DNA from: Clostridium sp. CMCC3677
GTDB taxonomy: Bacteria; Bacillota; Clostridia; Clostridiales; Clostridiaceae
Assembly (NCBI RefSeq): GCF_023845585.1
Contig: NZ_JAMQHS010000009.1
Span: 1 to 64,000 of the forward strand
Length of the DNA stretch: 64,000 bases
Direction of reading: 5' to 3'
Below are positions 8,777-18,286 of this stretch, one piece after another (position 1 is the stretch's first letter; each line of letters starts with the position of its first letter). The notes under the pieces were generated by a model. It was not told the origin of the DNA, did no database searches, and saw nothing but the letters and a program-made list of their open reading frames with translations. A program made the translations under genes and the position numbers.

Positions 8777-8790
8777 GAGGTGGGGATTAT

Positions 8791-9366
8791 ATGTTATGTG
8801 AAAAATGTCAAAAGAATGAAGCTAAAATTAATTTAGTTAAAATAGTAAATGGAGAAAAAAATGAAATTTGGTTATGTGAATCTTGTGCTAAAGATATATC
8901 AGATATACCATTTATAAATTCTTTAAATGAAATTGGTGGATTACAATTTGAAAATATATTAACTGGATTTTTAAATAATCTTGGTGATAAAAAAACAAAG
9001 CCAAAGGAACTTGTTTGTCCTAAATGTAAAATGAATTATTCTGAGTTTGAGAAGACAGGAAAATTAGGTTGTAGTGAGTGTTATAGTGTTTTTTCTGAAT
9101 ATATAAAACCTATTGTAAAAAGAATTCATGGGAATGTAAAACATGTTGGGAAAATTCCAAAATTTGATGGAGAGTCTTTAATTAAAAGAAAAAAGATAAT
9201 AAGGTTAAAGCAAGATTTACAAAATGCTATTAAATTAGAAGAATATGAAAATGCAGCTGTATTAAGAGATGAAATTAAAGAATTAGAAGAATTTATATTT
9301 ATTAATAGTAAAGATAATAAAGTGTTTTTAGTTAAGGAGGAAAAAGGTAATGAGAAACTGGATTAA
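8791..9366 (+). CDS. mcsA: McsA, activator of the arginine kinase McsB
   Basis: A 191-residue zinc-binding protein with an N-terminal CxxC set (MLCEKCQKNEAK, then LCESC), a second pair (CPKCKMNYSEF, then GCSEC), and a C-terminal UVR-type helical hairpin LQNAIKLEEYENAAVLRDEI (about 150-169). McsA stimulates McsB and modulates CtsR. It has a GAGGTGG ribosome site and is 14 bases after ctsR. Its last 17 bases overlap the start of mcsB, indicating translational coupling. Confidence 0.95.
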   Translation: MLCEKCQKNEAKINLVKIVNGEKNEIWLCESCAKDISDIPFINSLNEIGGLQFENILTGFLNNLGDKKTKPKELVCPKCKMNYSEFEKTGKLGCSECYSVFSEYIKPIVKRIHGNVKHVGKIPKFDGESLIKRKKIIRLKQDLQNAIKLEEYENAAVLRDEIKELEEFIFINSKDNKVFLVKEEKGNEKLD

Positions 9367-10369
9367 TGAAGAATGCAACAAAGAAGATATAGTTATAAAT
9401 AGTAATATTTCTTTATCTAGAAATTTAAAAGAAAAACCTTTTTCCAATAAATTAAATGAAATAGAAGCAAGAGAAAATGCAGAATTTATTTATCAAATTG
9501 TGAAAAGTGAACTTGAAGATGAATCTTGTATTTATCATTTGTGGAATGAAGACAAAGAACTAATAAATAGTTATTTAGATAAGCAATTAATAAGTAAAGA
9601 ATTAATAAAGAATAAAGATAAAACAGCATTTGTTTTAAATAGTAAAGAAACTTTAAGTATTATGATAAATGAGGATGATCACTTAAAGCTAGAATGCATA
9701 ACGGCAGGATTTGATTTAGAGACTGCATTTGATAATATCACAAAACTTGATGATAAAATAGAAAAACGAGTTCATTATGCATTCGATGAAAATTTAGGGT
9801 ATTTAACTACATCCCCTACTAATTTAGGAACAGGAATGAGAGCATCTGTTAATATTCATTTGCCAGCTTTAAATTTTAATGATGAAATAAGTAATTTTAG
9901 CAAAGGACTAACTCAAATAGGTATGAATATGAAAGGCATATATGAAGAAGGAAATAAATCCTATGGAAATATGTACAAAATATCTAATCAGGTTACATTA
10001 GGACTAACTGAAGAAGAGATAATTGATAACCTAAAAGGTGCAGTGTTAAATGTTATTTCAGAAGAAAAGAAATTTAGAGAAGTTTTATTAACAAAGTGTA
10101 AATATGATATAGAAGATAAAGTATTTAGAGCATATGGAATTTTAACTTCAGCTATTTTACTAAGTGAAAAAGAGTGTGCTGAATTATTATCTAGTGTGAG
10201 ATTTGGAGTTGAATTATCTTTATTAGATATTCCCAAAAATAAGTTAAATAAATTATTAGTATATACTAGAGATTCATCACTTCAGAACTATTTAAAAAGA
10301 AAACTTTTAAATAAGGAGCTTAACTATGAAAGAGCTAAATTTGTAAGATCAATATTAGCTCAAACTTAA
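9350..10369 (+). CDS. mcsB: McsB, protein arginine kinase
   Basis: A 339-residue ATP:guanido-phosphotransferase-family kinase that phosphorylates arginine in CtsR and marks proteins for ClpCP. Recognisable elements are SRNLKEKPF (N-terminal ATP-binding arginine region), INEDDHLKL (creatine-kinase NEEDH equivalent, about 104-112), and TSPTNLGTGMRASV (about 154-167, ATP-binding loop). Start: ATG at 9350 with AAGGAGG upstream inside mcsA. It is full length for the family. Confidence 0.96.
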   Translation: MRNWINEECNKEDIVINSNISLSRNLKEKPFSNKLNEIEARENAEFIYQIVKSELEDESCIYHLWNEDKELINSYLDKQLISKELIKNKDKTAFVLNSKETLSIMINEDDHLKLECITAGFDLETAFDNITKLDDKIEKRVHYAFDENLGYLTTSPTNLGTGMRASVNIHLPALNFNDEISNFSKGLTQIGMNMKGIYEEGNKSYGNMYKISNQVTLGLTEEEIIDNLKGAVLNVISEEKKFREVLLTKCKYDIEDKVFRAYGILTSAILLSEKECAELLSSVRFGVELSLLDIPKNKLNKLLVYTRDSSLQNYLKRKLLNKELNYERAKFVRSILAQT

Positions 10370-10399
10370 ATAAGAATATAAGGGAGGGATTTTTTGAGT

Positions 10400-12838
10400 A
10401 TGGATTTTAATAAATTTACAGAGAGAACTCAATCAATAATATTAGAAGCACAAATTGAATCACAAGAATTTAAGCATGGTTATGTAGGTACAGAACATTT
10501 ATTATTGGGTTTAGTAAAAGAAAAAGGACATCAATCTAAGATATTAAATGAATTTGGTATTGATTCAGAAATAGTAAGAGATATGATAAGTAGATATTTA
10601 GGCTATGGTGAATTACAAATGCCTGAAGATGATATATTATTAACACCTAGGGCAAAAAGACTTCTTGATGAAAGCTTTATAGAGGCTAAAAAATTTAGTC
10701 ATAAAAATGTTAGTCCAGAACATATGTTAATGGCATTGCTTAATCAAGAAGAAGGCATGGCCTATACCATATTAAAAAATTTAAAATTAGATTTTAAAGA
10801 AATAAAAGATAAATTATTTATATTTCTAAATGGTCAGTATGTAGATGAAAATCAAGAAATTAAATCTCCAAGATCAGAAAAAACAAAAACTCCTATGTTG
10901 GATAAATACGGAAGAGATTTAACACAGTTTGCAAGAGATGGTGTGTTAGATCCTGTTATTGGAAGAGATTTAGAAAATCAAAGAGTTTTAGAAATATTAT
11001 GTAGGAGAATAAAAAATAATCCTTGCTTAATAGGCGAACCAGGAGTAGGAAAAACAGCAGTAATTGAAGGGTTAGCTCAAAGAATTGTAGAGGGTAATAT
11101 TCCTGAAATATTAAGGGATAAGAGAATAGTTTCACTTGATTTAACTGCATTACTTGCAGGTGCTAAATATAGAGGTGAATTTGAAGATAGATTGAAAAAG
11201 GTAATGTCAGAAATAGAAAAAGATAAAAGCATCATAATATTTATAGATGAAATTCATACAATAATAGGTGCAGGAGCAGCTGAAGGAGCAATAGATGCTT
11301 CTAATATATTAAAGCCAGCACTTTCTAGAGGAGAGATTCAATGTATAGGTGCAACAACTATCAATGAATATAGAAAACATATAGAAAAAGATTCTGCTTT
11401 AGAAAGAAGATTTCAACCTGTTAATGTTGGTGAGCCATCAAAAGATGAAACACTAATAATATTAAGGGGATTAAGAGAAAAGTATGAAGAACATCACAAT
11501 GTTAACATTACAGATAAAGCATTAGATGCCGCTGTTGAGTTATCTGATAGATATGTTACAGATAGATTTATGCCAGATAAAGCTATTGATTTGATTGATG
11601 AGGCATCAGCTAAAGTTAGAATAAAAAATTTAATTCCACCTACTAATTTAAAATCAATGGAAGATAAAATAAAAGAAACAACTAAGGAAAAAGAAGAATG
11701 TATTAGAGTTCAAGATTTTGAAAAAGCAGCAAATATGAGAGATATTGAAAATAGCTTAAAAGAAGAATTAGAAGCACTTAGAAAAGAGTGGAGTGATAAA
11801 AATTCTAATAAATCATTAAATGTAGATGAAGAAGATATAGCAGAAGTTGTATCAGCTTGGACTAAAATACCTGCTAAAAAACTTACAGAAAAAGAAAGCG
11901 AAAGATTACTAAAACTTGAAGATATATTACAAAAAAGAGTTATAGGTCAAACTGAAGCAGTTGAATCTATAGCTAAGGCGGTAAGAAGAGCTAGAGTTGG
12001 AATAAAAGATCCTAATAGACCAATTGGAACATTTATATTTTTAGGACCTACAGGTGTTGGTAAAACAGAACTTTCAAAAGCATTGGCTGAAGCTATGTTT
12101 GGAGATGAAAATAGTATAATAAGAATAGATATGTCTGAATATATGGAAAGTAATTCAGTTTCTAAATTAATAGGTTCACCTCCAGGATATGTAGGATATG
12201 ATGATGGAGGTCAATTAACAGAAGCAGTCAGAAGAAAACCTTATTCAGTGGTGCTTTTAGATGAAATTGAAAAGGCTCATCAAGATGTATTTAATATATT
12301 ACTTCAAATTATGGAAGATGGAAGACTTACAGATTCTCATGGAAAAGTAGTTAATTTTAAAAATACAATAGTTATAATGACTTCTAATGTGGGAGCACAT
12401 CAAATAAAAAAACAAAAAGCAATTGGATTTAATACAAGTATTGATAAAAATTCAGAATATGAAAAGATGAAAGACAATGTTTTAGAAGAATTAAAGAGAA
12501 GCTTTAAACCAGAATTCTTAAATAGAATAGATGATACAATAGTATTCCATAAATTAAAAGAAGATGATCTTTTAGATATAGTTGATTTAATGTTAAAATC
12601 TATTACTAAAAGACTTGAAAATAAAAATATACACTTAAACTTTGAAAAAGATAGTAAAAAATTCTTGATTAATAAAAGAATTGATTTAAATTATGGAGCA
12701 AGACCGTTAAGAAGAATTATTACTAAAGAAGTAGAAGATAAATTAAGTGAAGAGATACTTTTAGGCAATATAAAAATTGGAGATAGAATTAAAGTAAATG
12801 AATCAAAAGATAATTTAGTTTTTACAAAGCTAGATTAA
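10400..12838 (+). CDS. clpC: ClpC, AAA+ unfoldase of the ClpCP protease
   Basis: A ~812-residue Hsp100 unfoldase. In order: Clp N-domain double repeat (about 1-140), first AAA+ domain with Walker A GEPGVGKT (about 211-218) and Walker B IIFIDEIH, a UVR/M-domain helix with VQDFEKAANMRDIEN (about 430-445), and a second AAA+ domain with Walker A GPTGVGKT (about 550-557) and Walker B VLLDEIEKAH. It unfolds substrates, including McsB-marked proteins, into ClpP. Start: ATG at 10400 after AGGGAGGG (spacer 11); a TTG two codons earlier (10394, spacer 5) is possible. Last gene of the CtsR operon. Confidence 0.96.
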   Translation: MDFNKFTERTQSIILEAQIESQEFKHGYVGTEHLLLGLVKEKGHQSKILNEFGIDSEIVRDMISRYLGYGELQMPEDDILLTPRAKRLLDESFIEAKKFSHKNVSPEHMLMALLNQEEGMAYTILKNLKLDFKEIKDKLFIFLNGQYVDENQEIKSPRSEKTKTPMLDKYGRDLTQFARDGVLDPVIGRDLENQRVLEILCRRIKNNPCLIGEPGVGKTAVIEGLAQRIVEGNIPEILRDKRIVSLDLTALLAGAKYRGEFEDRLKKVMSEIEKDKSIIIFIDEIHTIIGAGAAEGAIDASNILKPALSRGEIQCIGATTINEYRKHIEKDSALERRFQPVNVGEPSKDETLIILRGLREKYEEHHNVNITDKALDAAVELSDRYVTDRFMPDKAIDLIDEASAKVRIKNLIPPTNLKSMEDKIKETTKEKEECIRVQDFEKAANMRDIENSLKEELEALRKEWSDKNSNKSLNVDEEDIAEVVSAWTKIPAKKLTEKESERLLKLEDILQKRVIGQTEAVESIAKAVRRARVGIKDPNRPIGTFIFLGPTGVGKTELSKALAEAMFGDENSIIRIDMSEYMESNSVSKLIGSPPGYVGYDDGGQLTEAVRRKPYSVVLLDEIEKAHQDVFNILLQIMEDGRLTDSHGKVVNFKNTIVIMTSNVGAHQIKKQKAIGFNTSIDKNSEYEKMKDNVLEELKRSFKPEFLNRIDDTIVFHKLKEDDLLDIVDLMLKSITKRLENKNIHLNFEKDSKKFLINKRIDLNYGARPLRRIITKEVEDKLSEEILLGNIKIGDRIKVNESKDNLVFTKLD

Positions 12839-12850
12839 TAGTTTAAAAAG

Positions 12851-12913
12851 TTATCTTAAAATAACTTTAATGTGTTTAGGTGCATTATTGGTATTTTTAA
12901 GATAATTTTTTAT
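12851..12913 (+). terminator. Terminator of the ctsR operon
   Basis: TTATCTTAAAA (12851-12861) pairs with TTTTAAGATAA (12895-12905), followed at once by six T. The loop is large, about 33 nt. A smaller hairpin AAGTTAT/ATAACTT overlaps the left arm and could compete. Confidence 0.6.
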
Positions 12914-13121
12914 TTGCTTATATCTTAGGAAAAGTGTTGATATATGCATAAGTAAAGCTGGATTGAATAAAATAATATTTATTTGTTAATAGTATTTATT
13001 AATTGGAAATTATATGATAAAATTATAAATATAATAATTATTACAAGGGAATAATTAACTTATAGAGTTTTAAATAAGCTTATGCTAGATATAAGTTTAT
13101 TTAAAGATAAGAGGTGAATTT

Positions 13122-14057
13122 ATGACTAAACAAGAAAAAGAAATAGATTTAATAGTAATTGGTGCAGGTCCAGCAGGATTAGCTGCAGGCATTTATGGCG
13201 GTAGAGCAAAGTTAGATATGATAGTTTTAGAAGAAAGAATAATAGGTGGTCAAGTAAGAAACAGCTATACTATTGAAAATTATCCTGGATTTGAAAAAAT
13301 ATCAGGAGCAGATTTAGCAGATGTTTTTCAAAAACAAGTTGAATCATTAGGAGTAACTATAGACGAATTTGATTTAATAGAAAATATAGTATTATCTGAT
13401 GATGAGAAGATAGTAGAAACTGAAAGTTACATATATAAACCTAAGGCTATAATAATTGCAACAGGAGCTTCACCTAAAAAACTACCAGTTTCAGAGGAAG
13501 CAAAGTATGAAGGCAAAGGTGTTCATTATTGTGCAGTTTGTGATGGTGCTATGTATGAGGGAAAAAGAGTTGGAGTGGTAGGTGGTGGAAATTCGGCTTT
13601 AGAAGAAGCGATATTTTTAACTAAATTTGCTGAAAAAGTTTTTGTGATTAGAAGACATGATTATTTTAATGGAGAAAAATCTTTAATAGAAGAAGTGTTA
13701 AATCATCCTAAAATAGAGGTTTTATTTAATGAGGATTTAGTTCATTTAAGTGGTAATAACTTTTTAGAAGAAGTAACTATTAAGAATAAAAATACAGGTG
13801 AATTAAGTAAGTTAAAACTTGATGCTATTTTTGGATATATTGGAACAGAGCCTAAAACAAATGGATTAGAGAAATATTTAAAATTAAATGATTATGGGTA
13901 CATAATTACAAATGAGGATATGGAAACTAAGATAGCTGGTGTATACGCTGTCGGTGATGTACGTGAAAAGAAATATAGACAAATAACTACAGCGGTTTCA
14001 GATGGAACAATAGCTTTATTAAATGCTGAAAAATACATAGCACAAAAGGAGAAATAA
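13122..14057 (+). CDS. Thioredoxin-reductase-like flavoprotein, probably NADH-dependent
   Basis: A 311-residue FAD enzyme with GAGPAG (14-19), redox pair CAVC (137-140) and the nucleotide-binding GGGNSALEEA (154-163). The segment that in NADPH-specific TrxB reads HRRxxxR is RRHDYFN here (177-183), lacking the His-Arg-Arg and last Arg that hold the 2'-phosphate, so NADH preference is inferred. The gene is followed after 4 bases by a glutaredoxin-like gene. Clostridium pasteurianum Cp34/Cp9, a TrxR-like flavoenzyme plus glutaredoxin-like partner that reduces peroxiredoxin, is the closest described parallel. It could still be an ordinary TrxB. Ribosome site AGAGGTG. Confidence 0.88.
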   Translation: MTKQEKEIDLIVIGAGPAGLAAGIYGGRAKLDMIVLEERIIGGQVRNSYTIENYPGFEKISGADLADVFQKQVESLGVTIDEFDLIENIVLSDDEKIVETESYIYKPKAIIIATGASPKKLPVSEEAKYEGKGVHYCAVCDGAMYEGKRVGVVGGGNSALEEAIFLTKFAEKVFVIRRHDYFNGEKSLIEEVLNHPKIEVLFNEDLVHLSGNNFLEEVTIKNKNTGELSKLKLDAIFGYIGTEPKTNGLEKYLKLNDYGYIITNEDMETKIAGVYAVGDVREKKYRQITTAVSDGTIALLNAEKYIAQKEK

Positions 14058-14061
14058 TAAT

Positions 14062-14289
14062 ATGATAAAAATTTATTCAACATCATGGTGCCCTGCTTGT
14101 ATAAAAGCAAAGAGATATTTTGACTTAAAAGGATTAAAATATGAAGAAATAAATGTTGCAGATAAACATGAGGATAGAGAAGAAGTATTTAAAGCATCAG
14201 GTCAAAGAAGTGTACCAGTAATAGATATATCGGGAAATATAATAGTAGGATTTGATAAAAAACAAATAGATGATTATGTAAATCGTTAG
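14062..14289 (+). CDS. Glutaredoxin-like redox protein (CPAC)
   Basis: A 75-residue thioredoxin-fold protein with active site WCPAC (10-14), the cis-Pro motif SVPVI (51-55) and a C-terminal GFDKKQID helix, as in NrdH/Cp9-like glutaredoxins. It lies 4 bases after the flavoprotein, has an AAGGAG ribosome site and is presumably its redox partner. No glutathione-binding features are obvious, so reduction by the flavoprotein is more likely than by glutathione, which is inference. Confidence 0.9.
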   Translation: MIKIYSTSWCPACIKAKRYFDLKGLKYEEINVADKHEDREEVFKASGQRSVPVIDISGNIIVGFDKKQIDDYVNR

Positions 14290-14318
14290 AATGAGAAAAA
14301 GTTATAATTTAAAAGAAT

Positions 14319-14365
14319 AAAGACTTGGAAAATACAATTATTTATGTATTACCAAGTCTTTTGCA
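14319..14365. terminator. Bidirectional terminator between the two glutaredoxin-like genes
   Basis: AAAGACTTGG (14319-14328) pairs with CCAAGTCTTT (14352-14361), with an inner partial ATAC/GTAT pairing and a T-rich tail. It lies between convergent genes. Confidence 0.8.
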
Positions 14366-14382
14366 TATTTATTAATATAAAT

Positions 14383-14610
14383 TTATTTATTTAGGGCTTT
14401 ATCTATAGATGGTTTATCAAATCCAATGATAATAGTATCATTTATATCTAATACTGGTACGCCCATTTGTTTAGATTTTTTAACCATATCTTCTCTAGCA
14501 ATCATATCTTCTTGAACATTTAGTTCTTCAAAATCAACGCTCTTTGATTTTAAATAATTTTTAACTTTAACACACCACGGACAAGAATCTGTAGTATAAA
14601 CTTTTACCAT
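14383..14610 (-). CDS. Second glutaredoxin-like redox protein (CPWC)
   Basis: A 75-residue paralogue of the protein at 14062-14289, with active site CPWC (10-13), GVPVLDI (50-56) and GFDKPSIDKALNK at the end. It is encoded on the opposite strand, with AAGGAG before the ATG, and has its own transcription unit. The different active-site dipeptide (Pro-Trp versus Pro-Ala) suggests a different redox potential or partner, which is inference. Confidence 0.88.
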   Translation of the reverse strand: MVKVYTTDSCPWCVKVKNYLKSKSVDFEELNVQEDMIAREDMVKKSKQMGVPVLDINDTIIIGFDKPSIDKALNK

Positions 14611-14678
14611 AATAACACTCCTTAACTAATAATAAATATTATTTAAAATATTATAATACTTAAGAAATAATATAGCAA

Positions 14679-14846
14679 TTACTTTATTATATTATTATTT
14701 TCTAAATTAGAGTTTAAAACTAAATTAGAAAATTCATTTTGAGAGTATGTATTGTTAAAATTGTGTTGAAAAACATGCTCTTCATTATCTCTTAATATAT
14801 TTTTTGAAGGAACTATAACATTATTAAAAGAATCTTTAGTTATCAT
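14679..14846 (-). CDS. Hypothetical 55-residue Asn-rich protein
   Basis: Not recognised. ATG at 14846 has a good AAGGAGATG ribosome site 5-9 bases upstream, and the frame stays open for 55 codons in very A/T-rich DNA. The product begins MITKDSFNNVIVPSKNIL and is rich in Asn, hydrophilic, with no cysteine and no membrane segment. It lies about 70 bases upstream of the CPWC glutaredoxin gene on the same strand. The ribosome site is the main support; codon conservation in related genomes would settle it. Confidence 0.55.
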   Translation of the reverse strand: MITKDSFNNVIVPSKNILRDNEEHVFQHNFNNTYSQNEFSNLVLNSNLENNNIIK

Positions 14847-15112
14847 ATTATCATCTCCTTAAATTATATAAATAGTTTTTGTAATGAATTCATTATTTAT
14901 ACAAAATAGGATTTTAAATTGATAAAAAATTTTAGTTTAAATATAATGATAAATTTAATTACCAAATTTGGATGATATAATTAATAATAGTAGTTTATTA
15001 AAATTGTTAATTATAATTTTATTTAAAAGTTATAATTAATATTAAAATTTATGTTATTATAAAATTATTAATGAATATAGTGATTGAATCTTAAAATAAG
15101 AAAGGAATTTGT

Positions 15113-16480
15113 ATGGCTAAAATAAAATCTACATATATATGTCAACAATGTGGATATGAAGCTCCTAAATGGTTGGGAAAATGTCCATCATGTAATAACT
15201 GGAATACTTTTAATGAAGAGATAAAAGATGATAGTAAAGTAGTAACTTCATTAAAAGCTAATAACATAGTACAAAATAACCAGCCTAAAAATATAAGAGA
15301 TATAAAATCTGGAGAAAAAGAAAGATATGATACAGGAATAAAAGAACTTAACAGAGTTTTAGGTGGCGGATTAGTTAAAGGTTCTTTAACTTTAATTTCA
15401 GGAGATCCTGGAATAGGAAAATCTACATTGCTGTTACAAACTGCAAATAACATAGCTATAAAATATGGCAAAGTTCTGTATGTCTCTGGAGAAGAATCAG
15501 AAGAACAAATAAAGATTAGAGGAGACAGACTAGGTGTAAATAGTGAAAATTTGTTTATAATATCTGAAACAAATTTAGATGCTATTTCAATATATATAGA
15601 ACAAATTAACCCTAATTTTGTTATAATAGATTCAATTCAAACTGTATTTAAAGAAAGTGTTTCTTCAGCACCAGGTAGTGTATCTCAAGTAAAGGAATGT
15701 TCAAATACTATTATGAGAATGTGTAAAGGTAAAAATATACCATTCTTCCTAGTTGCACATGTAACTAAACAAGGTGAATTAGCAGGTCCAAGAGTTTTAG
15801 AGCATATGGTTGATACGGTTTTATATTTTGAAGGTGAAAGAACAGAAGAATATAGAATTTTAAGAACCATGAAGAATCGTTTTGGAACGACTAGTGAAAT
15901 AGGCGTATTTGAAATGCAACAAGAAGGTTTGGTAGAAGTATTTGATCCATCAAAAATATTTTTAGAAGATACTAGCGCTAATCAAGAAGGTTCTGTGGTT
16001 GTTGGAGTTATGGAAGGTACTAGACCTATCTTAATAGAAATTCAGGCATTAGTAAGTGAAACTAAAGCTCCAATGCCGAGAAGAACAGCTGTTGGAATTG
16101 ACAATCAAAGATTAAGTTTAATATTAGCAGTTTTAGAAAAAAAACTAAAGGTATTTTTCTATAATAAAGATGTGTATGTAAATGTAGTAGGTGGACTTAA
16201 TATAGATGGAACATCTGCAGATTTAGGATTAGCATTAGCATTAATATCTAGTGCAAAATCTAAAGAGTTTAAATTGGATAAAACATTAATGGTAGGAGAA
16301 GTTGGATTAACTGGAGAAATAAGACCAATATCATCAGCTGAAAGATTAGTAAAAGAAGCTGAAAAACTCGGATTTAAGAATGTAATAATTCCTGAAAGAA
16401 ATTTAGATAAAATAAAAACAGACGATATAAAAGTAATAGGCATTAGACATTTAATAGAAGCAATAAATAAGATATTTTGA
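15113..16480 (+). CDS. radA: RadA (Sms), DNA repair and recombination ATPase
   Basis: A 455-residue RecA-like helicase and branch-migration protein. It has an N-terminal C4 zinc finger (C10, C13, C24, C27), Walker [10 protein letters not shown] (about 98-106), the RadA-specific KNRFG motif (about 251-255) and a C-terminal Lon-protease-like domain ([18 protein letters not shown]). Start: ATG with AAGGAA upstream. Its stop lies 18 bases before the disA start, the same radA-disA pairing seen across Firmicutes, where RadA modulates DisA. Confidence 0.96.
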   Translation: MAKIKSTYICQQCGYEAPKWLGKCPSCNNWNTFNEEIKDDSKVVTSLKANNIVQNNQPKNIRDIKSGEKERYDTGIKELNRVLGGGLVKGSLTLISGDPGIGKSTLLLQTANNIAIKYGKVLYVSGEESEEQIKIRGDRLGVNSENLFIISETNLDAISIYIEQINPNFVIIDSIQTVFKESVSSAPGSVSQVKECSNTIMRMCKGKNIPFFLVAHVTKQGELAGPRVLEHMVDTVLYFEGERTEEYRILRTMKNRFGTTSEIGVFEMQQEGLVEVFDPSKIFLEDTSANQEGSVVVGVMEGTRPILIEIQALVSETKAPMPRRTAVGIDNQRLSLILAVLEKKLKVFFYNKDVYVNVVGGLNIDGTSADLGLALALISSAKSKEFKLDKTLMVGEVGLTGEIRPISSAERLVKEAEKLGFKNVIIPERNLDKIKTDDIKVIGIRHLIEAINKIF

Positions 16481-16497
16481 GAAGAACAGGTGAGTGT

Positions 16498-17562
16498 ATG
16501 AGATTAGAAAAGGGAATGAAAATAAAAGATACTTTAAAAATTATGTGCCCAGGCACTCAACTACGGGAAGGACTTGAAAATATCCTTAGAGCTAAAACAG
16601 GTGGACTAATTGTAATTGGAGATAATAAAGAAGTAATGGATACAGTAGATGGCGGATTTACTCTTAATTCTGATTATAGTCCATCATATGTTTATGAATT
16701 AGCTAAAATGGATGGGGCAATAGTAATTAGTGAAGATTTAAAAAAAATTGTGTGTGCTAATGCTCAGCTTATACCAGATCCTTCAATTGTAACACATGAA
16801 ACTGGTACTAGGCATAGAACTGCACATAGAATAGCCAAGCAAACTAATAATATAGTTATTGCTATATCTCAAAGAAGAAATATAATAACTGTATATAAAG
16901 GTGACATAAAATATGTTTTAAGAGATAGCAGCGTAATTTTGGCTAGAGCTAATCAAGCTATTCAAACTTTAGAAAAGTATGTTTCAGTTCTAGAAAGAGT
17001 AATTAACAACTTAAATCTTTTAGAGTTTCAAGATTTAACAACTTTATTTGATGTTGTTACTGCAATTCAAAGAACTGAAATGGTTATGAGAATAGTAGAA
17101 GAAATAAACATGTATATTTTAGAGTTAGGTAATGAAGGTAGACTTATATCAATGCAGCTTAATGAACTTGTTAAGCATATTGAAAGAGATGGAATATTAT
17201 TAATTAGAGATTATTGCAAAGATGAAGAAGAACATAACGAGGTATATGAGCAAATACAAAAATTAAGTGCAACTGAACTTTTAGATTTAGATTCAATTGC
17301 AAGAGTTCTAGGTCATATAGGTGATTCACTTGTAGATACACTTATATCAGCTAAAGGATATAGAATATTAAGCAAAGTTCCTAGAATACCATCAAATGTA
17401 ATAGAAAATCTAATTAAAGAATTTAAAGAATTAAATAATGTTATAGAGGCTGATATCGATGAGCTTGATATTGTTGAGGGAATAGGTGAAGCAAGAGCAA
17501 AGGCAATTAAAGATGGATTAAAAAGAATAAAAGAACAAATTCTCTTAAATAAAAAGATATAA
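16498..17562 (+). CDS. disA: DisA, DNA-scanning diadenylate cyclase
   Basis: A 354-residue enzyme making cyclic-di-AMP from two ATP. The N-terminal DAC domain carries D72-G73-A74 and R105-H-R-T-A109, followed by a helical spine and a C-terminal HhH DNA-binding domain ([13 protein letters not shown]). Start: ATG at 16498 with AGGTG 5 bases upstream, giving MRLEKGMK; the longer TTG reading from 16477 overlaps radA and is less typical. It is co-transcribed with radA and ends at a terminator. DisA scans DNA in sporulating cells in Bacillus; its receptor DarA is encoded at 4939-5271. Confidence 0.96.
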   Translation: MRLEKGMKIKDTLKIMCPGTQLREGLENILRAKTGGLIVIGDNKEVMDTVDGGFTLNSDYSPSYVYELAKMDGAIVISEDLKKIVCANAQLIPDPSIVTHETGTRHRTAHRIAKQTNNIVIAISQRRNIITVYKGDIKYVLRDSSVILARANQAIQTLEKYVSVLERVINNLNLLEFQDLTTLFDVVTAIQRTEMVMRIVEEINMYILELGNEGRLISMQLNELVKHIERDGILLIRDYCKDEEEHNEVYEQIQKLSATELLDLDSIARVLGHIGDSLVDTLISAKGYRILSKVPRIPSNVIENLIKEFKELNNVIEADIDELDIVEGIGEARAKAIKDGLKRIKEQILLNKKI

Positions 17563-17570
17563 AAAATAGA

Positions 17571-17609
17571 AAATCGGTATTACCATATAAAAGGTAAACC
17601 GATTTTTTT
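17571..17609. terminator. Terminator after disA
   Basis: AAATCGGT (17571-17578) pairs with ACCGATTT (17598-17605), continued by TTACC/GGTAA around one bulged A, with a run of seven T. It lies 8 bases after disA and just before the end of an opposing gene. Confidence 0.92.
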
Positions 17610-17610
17610 A

Positions 17611-18009
17611 TTATCTAAAAGTAAATTTTCCAAGTGTATTTATTTTATTGTATTCTTTAAGCAAAACGTCATATAAATTTATATCTAAATTATTGCATAA
17701 AGAAGTAAGATAGAAAAGATTATTACCAATCTCTTTTTCTATAATTTCACGACAATTTTCACAAAGCTCACCACTTAAGTGAGAAGCTAAGTAGGTAGAT
17801 AAGTCGTCAATAGATTTATCTTCATTTAATGAATTTTGTTTAGAAGCATTAATATTTATGCAGCCGCAATTTGTGACAGATTTTGCAACTGCTCTATTAA
17901 CTCTCGAACTAGATTCACTATATTTAGTAAGTATGTCTAAGATACTTTTATGTCTTAACAAAGAATCACTTACAGAGTTTTGAAAATCATCAAATATTAT
18001 ATCCTTCAT
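17611..18009 (-). CDS. Unknown conserved clostridial protein with MazG-like C-terminal helix
   Basis: Function not recognised. The 132 residues start MKDIIFDDFQNSVSDSLLRHKSILD. A middle segment has three cysteines (NCGCI, and ELCENC about 87-92). The C-terminal helix KEIGNNLFYLTSLCNNLDIN resembles the helix of MazG/dUTPase-fold pyrophosphohydrolases, but the metal-binding Asp expected in that helix is Asn here and the upstream ExxE pair is not clear, so catalysis is doubtful. Start: ATG at 18009 with AAGGAG 9 bases upstream; the TTG reading three codons earlier abuts the ribosome site. Convergent with disA. Confidence 0.75.
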   Translation of the reverse strand: MKDIIFDDFQNSVSDSLLRHKSILDILTKYSESSSRVNRAVAKSVTNCGCININASKQNSLNEDKSIDDLSTYLASHLSGELCENCREIIEKEIGNNLFYLTSLCNNLDINLYDVLLKEYNKINTLGKFTFR

Positions 18010-18286
18010 ACGCCTCAACTCCTTGATATAATTTAATTTTACTTTAAGTAATTATAAATAAAGTAATTATAAATATTTTTAGACTATTTTATCAATATGG
18101 GATTAAGATTTGGAATACATGTATATAATACAGAAGAATTATATTAATTGATAGGGGGAGTATTTAACTAAACTTAATAAATTATTCATTTTAGATATAT
18201 ATATAGTGTGATATAATTAATAACAGTTAATATATAGGAATGAATTAATGTGTATTGTTGTAAGAATTTAGGAAGGGGTGAGATAT

